DNA of 64,000 nt from an uncultured Armatimonadota bacterium. GTDB lineage: Bacteria; Armatimonadota; Fimbriimonadia; Fimbriimonadales; Fimbriimonadaceae. Below are positions 26,557 to 36,160 of the stretch, piece by piece. Each line of letters begins with the position of its first letter. The first letter of the stretch is position 1. The stretch is from assembly GCA_903833215.1 (NCBI GenBank), contig CAILEM010000109.1, forward strand, positions 1 to 64,000. The letters run 5' to 3'. The position numbers and the translations under genes were made by a program. The notes below the pieces were generated by a model. That model saw only the letters and a list, made by a program, of their open reading frames with translations, had not been told where the DNA came from and did not search any database.

Positions 26557-28407
26557 ATGAAACCAACTTACCAGCGGCAAGCGAACTGCCTTAAGTTCGC
26601 AATTTGGGGTTGCGTCTTGATAACAGGTATCACGACGGCTCATTCGGAAATCAAATACACGGTTGAAGCGAGACCCAAGGAAGGCGTGCTTCATATCACG
26701 ATGCGTATTCCTGGGACGTTGAGCGGTTCCGTTCTGCAGATTCCAAACTGGGGACCGGGCGGATATCGTCTCAATGATAATTACACGCATGTGCAGCAAC
26801 TTTCGGCGGTCGATTCAGAAGGCAAACCCCTCAAAATCCAGACGAAGATCGAGACCTTAGGATTTCGATACGAAGAAGCAGGTTCTTACAAGACAGCCGC
26901 GAACAAAGTGTGCTCGTGGATTCTTCCTCCCGCCGCAGAAACAACCGTTCAATACGATATTCCTTCGCGCCTTTCGGATGGGTCACTTCACTGGAGTGGA
27001 CCTGGGACCTACTTGTACGAAACGAGCCGACTAAAAGAAAAGTGCCTACTCGAGATCAAGGTTCCTGACAAGTGGCCAATCTACACGGGTCTCAATGAAA
27101 CAAGAGCCGGATCCCACGTGTTCGTGGCTAAGGACTACGATGTTTTGGCTGATAACCCTGTAAGCACAGGAGACCTGACGGTAGACAGTTACGTGAGCCG
27201 TGGCAAGAAGCACTGGATCGTGATGCGAGGTGTCCCACGCGCCAAGGTCGATCGAGCAAAACTGCTCAAAGCCTGCAAGTTCGTGAGTGACATGGAGACG
27301 GACTTCTTTGATCGATCCGCTCCGTATGATCATTACGTTTGGCATTTCGCCGTCAACGATGCCCTTGACGGAGCTGGAGGGCTCGAGCACCTATCGAGTA
27401 CTGAGATTTCTTTGGCCCAAGGTGTGGGCCCTCGCGCTGTTGGCGTTCTAGCTCACGAGTTCTTTCACCTTTGGAATGTTAAGCGCATTCGGTCGAAGGT
27501 ACTTGGGCCGTTCGATTACACCAAGCTTCCGCAGACAGGTGCTCTGTGGTGGTTGGAAGGTGTCACCGATTACTATGCGTATACGCTTTTGCATCGCTAC
27601 GGGTGGACAGAAGATCCATCGTTTTTCGATTCGATCGGCTCCAATCTCACGATAGTTCGACGAACCCCTGCCCACAAGGAAATTGGTCCCAACGAAGCCA
27701 GCATGCGTGTCGACGAAGATTCCAGTGGAAGAGGGAACAGTAATGGCTATCACATGAGTTACTACAACCTCGGTTGGCTTGCAGGCATGTGCCTCGACAT
27801 CGAAATGCGTGCTCAGACCAACGGGAAGCGCACGCTAGACGACGTTGAGCACGCACTATGGAGAATGTGTCGCCACGATCAACCTGGATTCGATGAGGAT
27901 GAGATCCGAAACCAGCTTGTTAAGTTGGGTGGAAAGGCGATGGGCTTGGCTTACGATCGTATCGTCATGTGGCCAGACGGTATGCGCATTGAGGAGACTT
28001 TGGCCAAAGCGGGACTCGAGTTGGTTACAAAGCCACAACCTTATGTTGAGCTCGGTTTTACCTTCGGTGGAGGCATGGGCAACTCGGGTGTCCGTGTGAC
28101 GTCGGTTTCTGGTAAGGGCCAGGGACTCCTTGAGGTTGGAGACACCATCATCGGAGTCAACGGGTCAGAACTGGTGGAAGATACCGGACGCGCCGCAGGG
28201 GGAGCAATAGGCAGGGAGCTTCGTGCCGCCGTGGCAGGTAATCCCATCAAGATGGCCATCATCCGAAACGGTAAGAGCCAAACCGTCGAGGTCACCCCAG
28301 TAACGGCATCACGCGGAACATATTCGGTTCAGCGGATAGCCAACGCATCCGCCGAGCAAAAGAAACTCGGCGATGCTTGGTTGGCAAAGAAGGCTTTTAA
28401 GCCTTGA
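26557..28407 (+). CDS. M61-family aminopeptidase with PDZ domain
   Basis: A 616-residue secreted peptidase. After a signal-like segment (AIWGCVLITGITTAHS) comes the M61 N-terminal domain (residues about 25-180), then the catalytic domain with zinc-binding HEFFHLWNVKRIRSK (HExxH plus a downstream Glu), and a C-terminal PDZ-like domain (about 495-590, with LEVGDTIIGVNG and VAGNPIKMAIIRNG). M61 enzymes are glycyl aminopeptidase-like metalloproteases. The ATG at 26557 is preferred, with GAGGTG 11 nt upstream; a GTG at 26524 is the alternative. It is monocistronic. Confidence 0.88.
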   Translation: MKPTYQRQANCLKFAIWGCVLITGITTAHSEIKYTVEARPKEGVLHITMRIPGTLSGSVLQIPNWGPGGYRLNDNYTHVQQLSAVDSEGKPLKIQTKIETLGFRYEEAGSYKTAANKVCSWILPPAAETTVQYDIPSRLSDGSLHWSGPGTYLYETSRLKEKCLLEIKVPDKWPIYTGLNETRAGSHVFVAKDYDVLADNPVSTGDLTVDSYVSRGKKHWIVMRGVPRAKVDRAKLLKACKFVSDMETDFFDRSAPYDHYVWHFAVNDALDGAGGLEHLSSTEISLAQGVGPRAVGVLAHEFFHLWNVKRIRSKVLGPFDYTKLPQTGALWWLEGVTDYYAYTLLHRYGWTEDPSFFDSIGSNLTIVRRTPAHKEIGPNEASMRVDEDSSGRGNSNGYHMSYYNLGWLAGMCLDIEMRAQTNGKRTLDDVEHALWRMCRHDQPGFDEDEIRNQLVKLGGKAMGLAYDRIVMWPDGMRIEETLAKAGLELVTKPQPYVELGFTFGGGMGNSGVRVTSVSGKGQGLLEVGDTIIGVNGSELVEDTGRAAGGAIGRELRAAVAGNPIKMAIIRNGKSQTVEVTPVTASRGTYSVQRIANASAEQKKLGDAWLAKKAFKP

Positions 28408-28440
28408 TAGTAGGCATTCGGCGATCCGTCGATCGAACGC

Positions 28441-28788
28441 TTACGCTTCTTTAAGGTTGGGGTCGGGCGGGATATTCTTCCAGAGCGTCTCGAGGTCATA
28501 GAACTGACGTTGCTCTTCCTTCATTACATGGAAGACAACGTCACCGTAATCCTGCAAGACCCAACCAGATCTTTCGCCCTCGGTTCGCAATGGCTTGACG
28601 CGGCTAATCGCCAATTTCTCTGCGACTCGCTCGGCGATGGATTGAACGTGTCGGTCACTGGTGCCGCTACACACAATGAAATACTCGGCGACCGAGGTTT
28701 TCGCTCGGACGTCAAGTTGTTCGATCTGCTCCGCCTTCATATCATCGGCGGCTTCTATAATTTTTTCTACCTTTTCTTCGGCTGTCAT
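28441..28788 (-). CDS. Ribosome silencing factor RsfS
   Basis: A 115-residue protein of the RsfS/Iojap family: the EKIIEAADDMKAEQIEQLDV start, AEYFIVCSGTSDRHVQSIAERV core and SGWVLQDYGDVVFHVM with the C-terminal FYDLETLW are characteristic. It binds ribosomal protein uL14 and stops the subunits joining under starvation. It is the last gene of the obg-nadD-rsfS operon and overlaps nadD by 4 bp. Confidence 0.95.
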   Translation of the reverse strand: MTAEEKVEKIIEAADDMKAEQIEQLDVRAKTSVAEYFIVCSGTSDRHVQSIAERVAEKLAISRVKPLRTEGERSGWVLQDYGDVVFHVMKEEQRQFYDLETLWKNIPPDPNLKEA

Positions 28789-29378
28789 ACGTTTCTGTAA
28801 AGTTTGTGAGTTTCTATGTATTGCTGGACTTCGGGTGTTATCCAGGAGTTGATGTTTTGGCCGTTGTGCAGCCTATTTCGGATTTCGGTTGATGAGACAT
28901 CAGACGGTGGCATGCTGATGACGTCGACGTTGTCCTTAAATTCCTCAGGGAGTTTGACGAGCACGTCGCTCACGATCAAAGGGGGGCGGATCGCCACCGC
29001 GATGCGACACATGCGTACCAGCCGATGTGGGCTCTTCCATTCGGAAAAATTGCGGAGCGAGTCAGCACCCATGATGAACCAGTACTCTGCCGGTCGAACC
29101 ATCTGCATTTCGGCAAGAGTGTCGACCGTAAAACTTTGACCGCCCCGAGTGATCTCAAGATCCGAATACGCCATATTTGGCCTACCGTTCACCAAGGCTT
29201 CAACCATCCCGAGCCGATGCTTCGCAGGAGTAACCGTCTTGATGGACTTGATTGGATTTCGGTTGGCAGGGATGATGAGCAACTCATCTAGCTCGAACTG
29301 TGCGATGGCGGCTTCGCCGAGCGCCAAGTGCCCTACATGGGGGGGGTCAAATGTACCGCCTAGAATTCCGATTCTCAT
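28785..29378 (-). CDS. Nicotinate-nucleotide adenylyltransferase NadD
   Basis: A 197-residue nucleotidyltransferase with GGTFDPPHVGHL at the N-terminus (HxGH motif) and SSTEIRNRL near the C-terminus (the (S/T)xxR motif). It adenylates nicotinate mononucleotide to deamido-NAD in NAD biosynthesis. It is coupled by 4-bp overlaps (ATGA) to obg upstream and rsfS downstream. The obg-nadD-rsfS order is common in bacteria. Confidence 0.95.
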   Translation of the reverse strand: MRIGILGGTFDPPHVGHLALGEAAIAQFELDELLIIPANRNPIKSIKTVTPAKHRLGMVEALVNGRPNMAYSDLEITRGGQSFTVDTLAEMQMVRPAEYWFIMGADSLRNFSEWKSPHRLVRMCRIAVAIRPPLIVSDVLVKLPEEFKDNVDVISMPPSDVSSTEIRNRLHNGQNINSWITPEVQQYIETHKLYRNV

Positions 29379-30640
29379 GATTCGTCCGTAAATGCGAAGG
29401 ACACCTCTCCGATGGACACGGTGTCGCCTTCTTGAGCACCCAAATCTCGGAGTTTATTGATGACCCCAATGCGCTCAAGTCTTCGGTGAAGGTACCTGAC
29501 AGCTTCATCGTTCTCAAGGTCGGTCATTGCGACCAAGCGCTCAATTCGTTTGCCAGTGACCACGAACCCGTCTTCACATTCCGCGACATCAAACGCCAGA
29601 TCATGCCCTGTTCTGAGTGCGGGCAGGATCATCGGAATATCGGCTTCCGGCTTGGTTGCAACAAGCGTTTCAGCGATTTCTCGAAGCAGGTTTTGCATGC
29701 CCTGGCCTGTGAAACCGGAAATCGGATACATGGGGATGCCAAGTCCCTCAAATCGCTGTCGGAGTGCGTCAAAGTCCCCCGAGGGAATAATGTCAACCTT
29801 GTTGAGAGCAATGATCCTCGGTCGCATCCAAACTTGCTCGGAGTAGAGGCGGAGCTCATCTTCAATCAGTCGGTAGTTTTCAACCGGATCCGATTCGTCG
29901 GCGGGGCAGCAGTCGACAACATGAACCAACACGCGGTTGCGTTCGACATGTTTAAGGAACTGGTGACCGAGCCCAACTCCCATGCTTGCCCCCTGAATAA
30001 GGCCGGGCATATCGGCAACCACAAAGGTCTCGTCCTGGTACTTGACGACTCCCAAGTTGGGAATGATCGTTGTGAAGGCATAGTCAGCAATCTTGGGTTT
30101 GGCGGCGCTGATGCGGGAAATGAGCGTGCTCTTTCCAGCGTTAGGAAGTCCGATCAAACCAACATCCGCCAAGAGCTTCAGTTCGAGTTTGGCAACGATC
30201 CTTTCGGGCGGAGCGCCCTTTTGAGCAAAATTGGGGGCCTGTCGAACACTGCTCGTATAGTGGTTGTTTCCAAACCCACCTTTTCCACCTTTACAGAGGA
30301 CGTACTTCATGCCGTTCGTGGCCATGTCGACGATCATCTCGCCCGTCTCGCTGTCGGTAACCACGGTTCCAACCGGAACTTTTACTTCAACATCTTTAGC
30401 GTCTTTACCACGCTTGTTGCCTACGCCATGCTCACCATCTTTCGCTTCGAGGTGCTGCTGCAGCTTGAGGTCATAAAGGGTACGACGATTCCTGTCCGCG
30501 ATGAGAATGAGGTCTCCACCGCGTCCACCGTCGGCACCGTTAGGCCCGCCGCGAGGTACGTGCTTCTCCCGATGGAAGCTAACCGCACCTGATCCACCGC
30601 GGCCAGAGGCAAACACCACAACCGCTTCATCCAAGAACAT
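29375..30640 (-). CDS. Obg GTPase (ObgE/CgtA)
   Basis: A 421-residue GTPase. The glycine-rich Obg domain (FASGRGGSGAVSFHREKHVPRGG and further Gly-rich loops, residues 1-158) precedes the G domain with GLPNAGKSTLI, the DMPGLIQGAS switch and NKVD, and ends in a C-terminal OCT-type domain (about 340-420). It takes part in late assembly of the large ribosomal subunit and links to stress responses. The ATG at 30640 (MFLDEAVVV) fits family starts better than the TTG two codons upstream. It is the first gene of the operon with nadD and rsfS. Confidence 0.95.
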   Translation of the reverse strand: MFLDEAVVVFASGRGGSGAVSFHREKHVPRGGPNGADGGRGGDLILIADRNRRTLYDLKLQQHLEAKDGEHGVGNKRGKDAKDVEVKVPVGTVVTDSETGEMIVDMATNGMKYVLCKGGKGGFGNNHYTSSVRQAPNFAQKGAPPERIVAKLELKLLADVGLIGLPNAGKSTLISRISAAKPKIADYAFTTIIPNLGVVKYQDETFVVADMPGLIQGASMGVGLGHQFLKHVERNRVLVHVVDCCPADESDPVENYRLIEDELRLYSEQVWMRPRIIALNKVDIIPSGDFDALRQRFEGLGIPMYPISGFTGQGMQNLLREIAETLVATKPEADIPMILPALRTGHDLAFDVAECEDGFVVTGKRIERLVAMTDLENDEAVRYLHRRLERIGVINKLRDLGAQEGDTVSIGEVSFAFTDES

Positions 30641-30688
30641 AGACAACAGTTTACCTGTGACTTGTTTCAGGTTGTCGAATACGTTTGT

Positions 30689-32104
30689 CTAGCGGTGGAG
30701 GGCAAGGGAAATGCCACGATCAAGAACCCTATTTGGCGACCCGCCAATGTTCCCGCCGTCATCGATGAGATTGCTTCCTACAGCGTATACCACGTGATTC
30801 CGGCTGTTGTATCGCATCGGTTTGCCGTCGTAGGGATCCGTTGGCCAGTCGCCTAATATGCTCCGGAGAGCTTCTTTAGATCTCGGCAAAGCGCCACCGT
30901 GCGTGGAACGGTAGATGCGTGTAGCGAGGAGCACACGAGTGGCATCGTGCAGAGATCTTGATCGTGCCGAGACTTCGGTGATATTCCTCGAACCCATCAT
31001 GTCTGAGATCATCACGCGTCCATAGTAATTTGGAGTTCGATACGTGGACAGGCGAAATAGAAAGAAGCTTGTTCGCCGGCGCGAAGAACTCATTTCATCA
31101 AGTGTCGGTGGTTTAGGCAAGCCTTTCGCTTGGTCGACCTGTAATCGTTCTCCCTTGTCGCTGAATTGACTGAGGGGAGTTTTCGCATTTTCCATTGCGG
31201 TCGCTATGAGGTTTCCCGCGAGGCGCGAAGTCGTTATGGCATCGTAGGTCGTTTCGAATTCGGTTCTTGCAGGATCTTGCTTTTGAGTTGCGTCTTCGTC
31301 ATTCTTCGTCGAACTGGGCGACTTTAGGTCCAGAAACGGGTTTGGAAGACGGGGCAAAATCTCTTGTTGAAACTCCGCTCTCCAAGACGCGACGAGGTCA
31401 GTGTCGACCGCAGCTGCAGGTTCGATGGCATCCAAGAGCAACTTGCACTCTTTGGCAGAGCATCGAGGATCGGCGCCAAAAGCAGCGATAGTGTGCATTA
31501 GCAAGCCGTCGATGGCGCTTGCCACCAGATATTGAAGCAAGGGGCCATGCAGCCCTTGCACTCGGTCCTGGAACAGTAGTGCTATAAGGAGACATCGGGC
31601 TGCTGCCTTTTGATCGCCGAATTGGCGATAGACGGAAGCACTCTCCGCCAAAGCTCGTGCCATGACTTTAAGTTGAGAGTACATTTCATACACTGGGCGG
31701 TGGGAGATGATCTCATCCTTCCGCTCTCCAAGCTCCCGGTCTGGAAGCGAAATTGGCCCTTCCGCCAGCAAAGACTGGACGTTCCTTATCCTTTCATCCC
31801 CCCAAAGGTGGTCGGCAAGATACATGCGGTCAAGGGCGGTTGAAGTCTTGTTCGCAAGGCTCGCAAGTTGCTTTTGACTGAAGGAGTCGATGAACCCAAT
31901 AAGCCGTAAGAGCCTTGCCTGAGCGGCAGTGTCTCGGGGCCACTTTTCGAGGAGTTGAGGGGGTACCGTAGATTCCACTTCGCTTAACTTCGCCAGTTGA
32001 ATGTGCGGTTCGAAGCAGTACTTCTCAGTGCAGATGGCAGCAGCGCCGAGGAGGACGAGAGCAAACAGTATCCTCCCAACCCTTGTGCGCACCAGCCATC
32101 GCAT
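30689..32104 (-). CDS. Hypothetical signal-anchored protein
   Basis: A protein of 471 residues from ATG 32104. One hydrophobic segment (GRILFALVLLGAAAICT) acts as signal or anchor; the rest is a large, mostly helical, extracytoplasmic domain. The C-terminal part contains ATRIYRSTHGGALPRSKEAL and a DPYDGKPMRYNSRNHVVYAVG segment, which resembles C-terminal regions of secreted prepilin-like or pseudopilin proteins of this phylum. I do not recognise the family. It lies divergent from the helicase gene. Confidence 0.55.
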   Translation of the reverse strand: MRWLVRTRVGRILFALVLLGAAAICTEKYCFEPHIQLAKLSEVESTVPPQLLEKWPRDTAAQARLLRLIGFIDSFSQKQLASLANKTSTALDRMYLADHLWGDERIRNVQSLLAEGPISLPDRELGERKDEIISHRPVYEMYSQLKVMARALAESASVYRQFGDQKAAARCLLIALLFQDRVQGLHGPLLQYLVASAIDGLLMHTIAAFGADPRCSAKECKLLLDAIEPAAAVDTDLVASWRAEFQQEILPRLPNPFLDLKSPSSTKNDEDATQKQDPARTEFETTYDAITTSRLAGNLIATAMENAKTPLSQFSDKGERLQVDQAKGLPKPPTLDEMSSSRRRTSFFLFRLSTYRTPNYYGRVMISDMMGSRNITEVSARSRSLHDATRVLLATRIYRSTHGGALPRSKEALRSILGDWPTDPYDGKPMRYNSRNHVVYAVGSNLIDDGGNIGGSPNRVLDRGISLALHR

Positions 32105-32179
32105 GGAAACATGGTACATCGGGGTTAGGGGACGACGTATGCCCTTGTGCGCAGATTTGCCAGTTTAAGCCTTTTCACA

Positions 32180-34636
32180 ATGATCGATAAGTTACTGACA
32201 TGGTTCACCGAACAGGACTGGACGCCATTTGAATTTCAGCAGGAAGTCTGGCGCGCCTATCTGAACGGGGAAAACGGTCTGATTCACTCGGCGACGGGTA
32301 CGGGAAAGACCCTCGCCGCGTGGATGGGTCCCCTAGCTGAATGGCTGCATGAAAATCCTCAATCAGCGCCTGGAGCTACGAAGCGCAACGATGCCCCTGG
32401 ACTGCGAGTGCTTTGGATTACGCCACTGAGGGCCTTGGCGGCAGATACTGAGCTTTCATTGAAGGTGCCGCTGGCAGGTCTAGGCATTCCTTGGACCGTG
32501 GAAACCCGGACGGGAGACACCTCGCAGAGCCTTAGGAAAAAGCAGGGTGTCCAACTCCCGACCGCGTTTATTACGACACCGGAAAGCCTGACGCTCATGC
32601 TCACACGCGACGACGCAGCTGAGCTATTTCGGGAGCTGCGTTGCATCGTGGTTGACGAATGGCACGAACTCTTGTCAACCAAACGTGGCGTTCAGACGGA
32701 GCTGGCTTTAGCGAGGGTTCGCGGACTTTGCCCAACGGTTCGCACTTGGGGAGTATCCGCCACCCTCGGCAATCTTGAGGATGCCTCGCAGACCCTCCAA
32801 GGGGTTGGGGCTTCGGCGCGAATCGTTCGAGGACATGTTTCAAAGCAAATCGTCATCGACTCGATCTTGCCTACCAACATCAGTCGATTTCCGTGGTCGG
32901 GTCACTTTGGAACGACCATGATTCCGCCGGTGATCGAGGCCATCGAGGAAGGTGGAACGTGTCTGATCTTTACAAATACGCGGTCACAGGCTGAGATCTG
33001 GCATCAACAGATCACTCAGTCGCGCCCAGATTGGGCCGATCAAGTCGGGCTTCATCACGGCTCACTGGCAAGGGAAGTGCGCGACCAAGTTGAAGCGGAC
33101 CTTAAGCAGGGAAGGCTTCGCGCCGTTGTCACGACTTCGAGCTTGGATCTCGGTGTCGACTTCTCACCTGTTGATCGGGTTCTTCAAGTAGGTAGCCCAA
33201 AAGGAGTCGCCCGGTTACTTCAGCGAGCGGGACGAAGCGGCCACCGCCCAGGTGTGCCCAGCCGAGTCACCTGTGTTCCAACCCATGCGTTTGAGTTAGT
33301 CGATATCGCGGCGGCAAGGCAGGCAGCGTTGGAAGGGAGGATTGAAGATCGCGAGCACCTGTCCAAGCCGCTTGATGTCTTGGCCCAGCATGTCGTCAGC
33401 ATTGCCGCTGGCACTGGTTTCACTTACCAGGCGATGCTGGATGAAGTTCGCACCACGGTAGCTTTCCAAGATTTGACCTTGGAGGAGTGGGAGTGGGTTC
33501 TCGACTTTGTCGTGCGAGGCGGAGAGTCACTTCGTGCATATCCTGAATATCGTCGCGTCGTGATCAGTGCCGACGGTGTGTATCGGGTCGAAGATCAAGA
33601 CATCGCGCGACGCCACCGAATGTCCATCGGGACGATCATGAGCGACATGGCGATGTCCGTCCAATATGTCGGTGGCGGACGATTGGGAACCGTCGAGGAA
33701 TCGTTTCTGGCGAGGCTGAATCCAGGAGATAAGTTCCTGTTTGCTGGAAAACCGCTCCAATTCGTCCGCATCAGCGAAACCGTCGCTTGGGTGAAGAAGG
33801 CTACCAACCTGAAAGGAGCGGTTCCACGCTGGAATGGTGGCCGCCTGCCCTTATCTACGGAGTTGGCGCATGCCATCCGGCAGGAATTGGAAGCGGCAAA
33901 ATACGGCGAATTACGCTCTCCCGAGATGGAATTATTGGCGCCGATTTTGTCGCTACAAGCCGATTGGTCTGCCATCCCCGCCGAACACGAGTTTCTCATT
34001 GAGCAGTTAGAAACAAACGAAGGCCATCACCTGTTTTTCTATCCATTCGAAGGCCGGTTGGTTCACGAAGGGCTCGCCGCGCTATTCGCTTATCGGATTT
34101 CTCAGATTCAACCGATCACTTTCAGCATCGCCTGCAACGATTATGGATTTGAGTTATTAGCCGCCGAGCCAGCCCCCCTTTCTCAAGCTTTGGCGGAAGG
34201 GCTACTTTCACCAGAGAACTTAGCCATTGACATTCCCGCCAGCCTGAACGCGGTGGAGATGGCGAAGCGCCAGTTCCGCGAGATTGCCCGGATTGCAGGA
34301 CTCGTGTTTCAAGGGTATCCGGGAGTGCACAAATCAGCAAAGCAGGTTCAAGCATCGAGCGGTTTGTTTTATGACGTATTCGCACGGTACGACCCCAAGA
34401 ATATGTTATTGCAACAAGCGGAGAGGGAAGTGCTCGAGAGGCAACTTGAGCGGAGTAGGTTGGCAAGGGCGCTTGATCGACTTGAGAAGTCGTCAATTCT
34501 GCGTGCGTACCCGGAGCGCCCGACTCCGATCGCCTTTCCGATCTTGGTGGATCGCCTTCGAGAGACGGTGACGAGTGAGAACATCGCCCAACGAATTCAG
34601 AAGCTTTCGCTCACCTTGGAGAAGGAAGCCGGTTGA
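32180..34636 (+). CDS. Ligase-associated Lhr-type DNA helicase
   Basis: An 818-residue superfamily 2 helicase. Motifs run in order: Q-like WTPFEFQQEVW, Walker A ATGTGKT, Ia WITPLRALA, II DEWHEL (DExH), III SATLGN, IV IFTNTRSQAEIWHQ, V SSLDLGVDFSPVD and VI QRAGRSGHRPG, followed by the large C-terminal Lhr core domains. Ligase-associated family members act in DNA repair together with a ligase, an exonuclease and PdeM. Only PdeM is present here, 25 bp downstream. The start at ATG 32180 (MIDKLLTWF) fits the family best. Confidence 0.9.
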   Translation: MIDKLLTWFTEQDWTPFEFQQEVWRAYLNGENGLIHSATGTGKTLAAWMGPLAEWLHENPQSAPGATKRNDAPGLRVLWITPLRALAADTELSLKVPLAGLGIPWTVETRTGDTSQSLRKKQGVQLPTAFITTPESLTLMLTRDDAAELFRELRCIVVDEWHELLSTKRGVQTELALARVRGLCPTVRTWGVSATLGNLEDASQTLQGVGASARIVRGHVSKQIVIDSILPTNISRFPWSGHFGTTMIPPVIEAIEEGGTCLIFTNTRSQAEIWHQQITQSRPDWADQVGLHHGSLAREVRDQVEADLKQGRLRAVVTTSSLDLGVDFSPVDRVLQVGSPKGVARLLQRAGRSGHRPGVPSRVTCVPTHAFELVDIAAARQAALEGRIEDREHLSKPLDVLAQHVVSIAAGTGFTYQAMLDEVRTTVAFQDLTLEEWEWVLDFVVRGGESLRAYPEYRRVVISADGVYRVEDQDIARRHRMSIGTIMSDMAMSVQYVGGGRLGTVEESFLARLNPGDKFLFAGKPLQFVRISETVAWVKKATNLKGAVPRWNGGRLPLSTELAHAIRQELEAAKYGELRSPEMELLAPILSLQADWSAIPAEHEFLIEQLETNEGHHLFFYPFEGRLVHEGLAALFAYRISQIQPITFSIACNDYGFELLAAEPAPLSQALAEGLLSPENLAIDIPASLNAVEMAKRQFREIARIAGLVFQGYPGVHKSAKQVQASSGLFYDVFARYDPKNMLLQQAEREVLERQLERSRLARALDRLEKSSILRAYPERPTPIAFPILVDRLRETVTSENIAQRIQKLSLTLEKEAG

Positions 34637-34661
34637 TGCGAATGGGAAGGCATAATGAGCC

Positions 34662-35327
34662 GTGAAAGGTAGTTGGGAGTTGGTGGCGGGTGGGGAACAG
34701 ATGCTTGCCCTTCCGCAAAAAGCACTCTTCTGGCCCGACCAATCCACCCTATTCGTTGCGGACGTTCACCTTGGGAAGGATGCCACCATGCAGGCCGCTG
34801 GCATTCCGATTCCCCTTGGTCCGACAAATTCGTCGCTGCATAATCTGACGGATCTCCTGCTACAAGTTCAGCCAAAACGCTTAGTTCTCCTGGGTGATCT
34901 GTGGCATGCCAAAGCGGGAAGAACAGCAGACCTTGTCGCCGACTTTGTAGCTTGGAGACAGCTGCACTGCGAGATTGAGATGCTGTTAGTGGAGGGAAAC
35001 CACGATGCCAAAGCGGGTCCACTTCCCGCAGAGATTGGCGTGAGTGAGGTTAAAGAGCCCCACAAAATGGGGCCATTTTCCCTGTGCCACCATCCAGAAA
35101 CAGTCGCACAGGGATATGTCCTGAGTGGGCATATCCACCCCGGTGTCGTTTTGCATGGAAAGGGACGACAGTCGATGCGCTTACCCTGTTTTTGGTTCGG
35201 AAAGAAGGTCGCTGTCCTCCCCGCGTTCGGCGAATTTACGGGCTGCGGGCGGGTGAGCCCGTGTGAAGGGGACCAGGTTTTACTTATCGCCGAAGGCTCT
35301 GTTTTTCCGGCTCAAATTTCTACCTAA
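34662..35327 (+). CDS. Ligase-associated DNA damage response endonuclease PdeM
   Basis: A 221-residue metallophosphoesterase with the full motif set: DVHLG, LLGDLWH, EGNHD, CHHPE and SGHIHP. Spacing and length are those of PdeM, the predicted nuclease of the Lhr-ligase-exonuclease repair operon. It begins with GTG at 34662 and follows the helicase gene by 25 bp, so the two are probably co-transcribed. The substrate in vivo is not established for the family beyond its association with DNA repair. Confidence 0.88.
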   Translation: MKGSWELVAGGEQMLALPQKALFWPDQSTLFVADVHLGKDATMQAAGIPIPLGPTNSSLHNLTDLLLQVQPKRLVLLGDLWHAKAGRTADLVADFVAWRQLHCEIEMLLVEGNHDAKAGPLPAEIGVSEVKEPHKMGPFSLCHHPETVAQGYVLSGHIHPGVVLHGKGRQSMRLPCFWFGKKVAVLPAFGEFTGCGRVSPCEGDQVLLIAEGSVFPAQIST

Positions 35328-35361
35328 CAAGGTGTCAATTGCGGGGTAACTTGGCTTTGAA

Positions 35362-36117
35362 ATGGCCATTCCGATTGCTCTTCAGCTCTATTCGGTGCGC
35401 GACGACTGCGCACGCGACTTCTTTGGCACGATCGCCCAGGTAGCGGCGATGGGATACGCAGGTGTCGAGTTCGCCGGCTACCATGGCGCCTCCGCCGCGG
35501 ACATCCGCAAAGTGCTCGATGACAACGGCCTCAAAGTCGCCGGGACCCATGCGGGATTCAACACCTTGCAAGACGATGTCCTCGACGCGACCATCGAATT
35601 CCACAACATTCTGGGTTGCACCAACCTGGTGGTGCCCTGGCTCCCTGAGGAAACTCGAGCCACTCCCGACGCTTGCAAAGCGACGGCAGAAAAGCTTAAC
35701 GCCATCAGCGAAAAGCTGAAGCCCCACGACATGCGAACCGGTTTCCACTGCCACGAAGGCGACATGCACGTCCTAGAGGGCGGCAAGAGCGCATGGGATC
35801 TCTTGGGTGCCTACACTACCGATGATTTCATCATGCAGTACGACACCGCCAATGGTATGGCCGGTGGCGCTGATCCTGTCCAACCGATCCTCGATTGGCC
35901 AGGCCGTGGTATTGCCGTTCACCTCAAAGAGTGGTCTGGCGAGCACGGTGCAAAGGTCATCGGCGAAGGCCAGATCCCTTGGGCAAAGGTCTTTGAGGCT
36001 TGCGAAACGGTTGCCGGTACCCAGTGGTACATCGTCGAGCACGAGTCCTACGAAGGCATGACGCCGCTCGAAGCCGCCGACAAATGCCTAAAGAACCTCC
36101 GCGTGATGGGCAAGTAA
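35362..36117 (+). CDS. Sugar phosphate isomerase/epimerase family TIM-barrel protein
   Basis: A 251-residue xylose isomerase-like TIM barrel: ALQLYSVRDD at the first strand, GYAGVEFAGY, GTHAGFNTL, MRTGFHCHEGDM, IMQYDTANG and AVHLKEW along the barrel strands, with Glu, Asp and His residues at the positions of the divalent metal site. Members isomerise or dehydrate small polyols or sugars, and the substrate cannot be told. The lack of a signal peptide suggests a cytoplasmic enzyme. A GC-skewed codon use rich in GCC and ACC differs slightly from the neighbours. Confidence 0.8.
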   Translation: MAIPIALQLYSVRDDCARDFFGTIAQVAAMGYAGVEFAGYHGASAADIRKVLDDNGLKVAGTHAGFNTLQDDVLDATIEFHNILGCTNLVVPWLPEETRATPDACKATAEKLNAISEKLKPHDMRTGFHCHEGDMHVLEGGKSAWDLLGAYTTDDFIMQYDTANGMAGGADPVQPILDWPGRGIAVHLKEWSGEHGAKVIGEGQIPWAKVFEACETVAGTQWYIVEHESYEGMTPLEAADKCLKNLRVMGK

Positions 36118-36160
36118 AACCGTTGGGGCGAGGTGCACTTCGCCCCAAAAATCCGACTCC

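Noticed and set aside
29432-30592. A 386-codon plus-strand frame opposite obg
   Set aside because: Antisense to the conserved Obg GTPase with all G motifs; a shadow frame.
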